From Cephalothrix simula (taxonomy: Eukaryota > Nemertea > Palaeonemertea > Archinemertea > Cephalotrichidae): DNA of 17,672 bases. Under the pieces are notes generated by a model that saw only the letters and a program-made list of their open reading frames with translations, had not been told where the DNA came from and searched no databases. Numbering within the stretch: position 1 is the first letter of the stretch; every line of letters begins with the position of its first letter. Below, one piece after another: positions 17,196 through 17,672 of this stretch. The position numbers and the translations under genes were made by a program. Location: positions 1 to 17,672 of the forward strand of contig JAXIUW010242506.1 in assembly GCA_035591015.1 (NCBI GenBank), read 5' to 3'.

Positions 17196-17672
17196 CTAAG
17201 ATGGTGGCAAAATTGGTGACTAATATAGACATTTTTTTTTTGCATTATAAACATTTCCGATGGAATATAGTTAATGCCTACTCTTACAGTAGGATTTCTA
17301 ATGTAACAAAAGTGGCTTTGTGGGAATGTTGGGGTAAAAGTGTTTTTCCAACGGTTTCTAGACCAATTATTTCCGCTGATTACAAAAAAGGATTTTACCA
17401 GCTCGAATTCCAATTGTAACACCCTCATTTTCAAGATGGCCGCCTTTGATGTTACCTAAATTCCGAAATAACTGATCTATATTTTAGATTTTTGGGATAA
17501 TTTTGACTTCTGAGGGGTTTTGGAGTGCTGGTGTTCCTTTTCTGTTCTGAAAGTCAGGTGACCTTAAAATCCAAGATGGCGCCTTTGTCAATAAGTCGGC
17601 TATATTTAAGATTTTTTCGCTTCGTATTGGTTTTGAGGGTAGCTGAATGTAATGCTGGTGCTCGTTTATTAT
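17196..17672. repeat. Diverged tandem repeat with AAGATGGCG motifs
   Basis: Units beginning CAAGATGGCCGCCTTTG (17432) and CAAGATGGCGCCTTTG (17572) are 140 bp apart and share CTATATTT-AGATTTTT, GAGGG and TGCTGGTG in order. A looser copy starts at 17196 (TAAGATGGTGG). The overlapping ORFs on the two strands, both open because stop codons are rare here, show no recognisable protein. Confidence 0.6.

Noticed and set aside
17132-17434. 100-codon minus-strand ORF and opposite 77-codon ORF
   Set aside because: Both strands are open over the same tandem-repeat sequence; no domain and no splice or start context support either.
1-17672. CRISPR array, phage or bacterial mobile system
   Set aside because: No regular spacer array and no prokaryotic gene structure; splice-like sites and a THAP finger indicate an animal genome.

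Overview
The window looks like AT-rich nuclear DNA from an invertebrate metazoan. There are no bacterial-style operons or long ORFs. Coding signal comes in short pieces bounded by GT and AG sites, the introns carry fold-back elements and a tRNA-derived SINE, and a THAP zinc-finger start lies near the right end. The species cannot be named from this sequence.

The main content, from about 1.5 kb to 15.84 kb on the + strand, is my reconstruction of one gene split into 18 candidate exons (about 2.0 kb of coding sequence, roughly 670 codons). It covers the 3' part of the gene, ending in a stop codon and an ATTAAA polyadenylation signal. From 2988 onward the reading phases of neighbouring exons agree at every junction, which is the main evidence that this is one gene. 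The predicted protein is almost all leucine/isoleucine/phenylalanine-rich helix, like an ARM/HEAT-type scaffold. I do not recognise its family. Three introns in the model are very short (58-117 bp).

Three things stand out in this gene. A 23-bp tandem duplication in the last exon shifts the frame and replaces the original C-terminus, which is still readable just downstream. A diverged tandem copy of the exon at 14945-15158 lies about 390 bp upstream of it and has lost its splice acceptor. One intron carries a 758-bp DNA transposon (13567-14324) whose inverted ends and interior are built from copies of the dyad ACGG-TTTT-CCGT.

Introns and flanks also hold fold-back elements at 360-634, 3228-3641, 8400-8481 and 12111-12376. 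Three of the repeat regions share sequence blocks. A minus-strand SINE lies at about 5571-5810. At 15.89-16.6 kb are two CAGTGGCG-type transposon-like ends, a TATA box, and a THAP-domain ORF whose start codon lies inside a YY1-like CAAAATGGCGG motif. From 16.6 kb to the end are hairpins and two tandem-repeat blocks, the second carrying AAGATGGCG motifs.

All exon limits, elements and motifs were read by eye. No database search, transcript or repeat library supports them.
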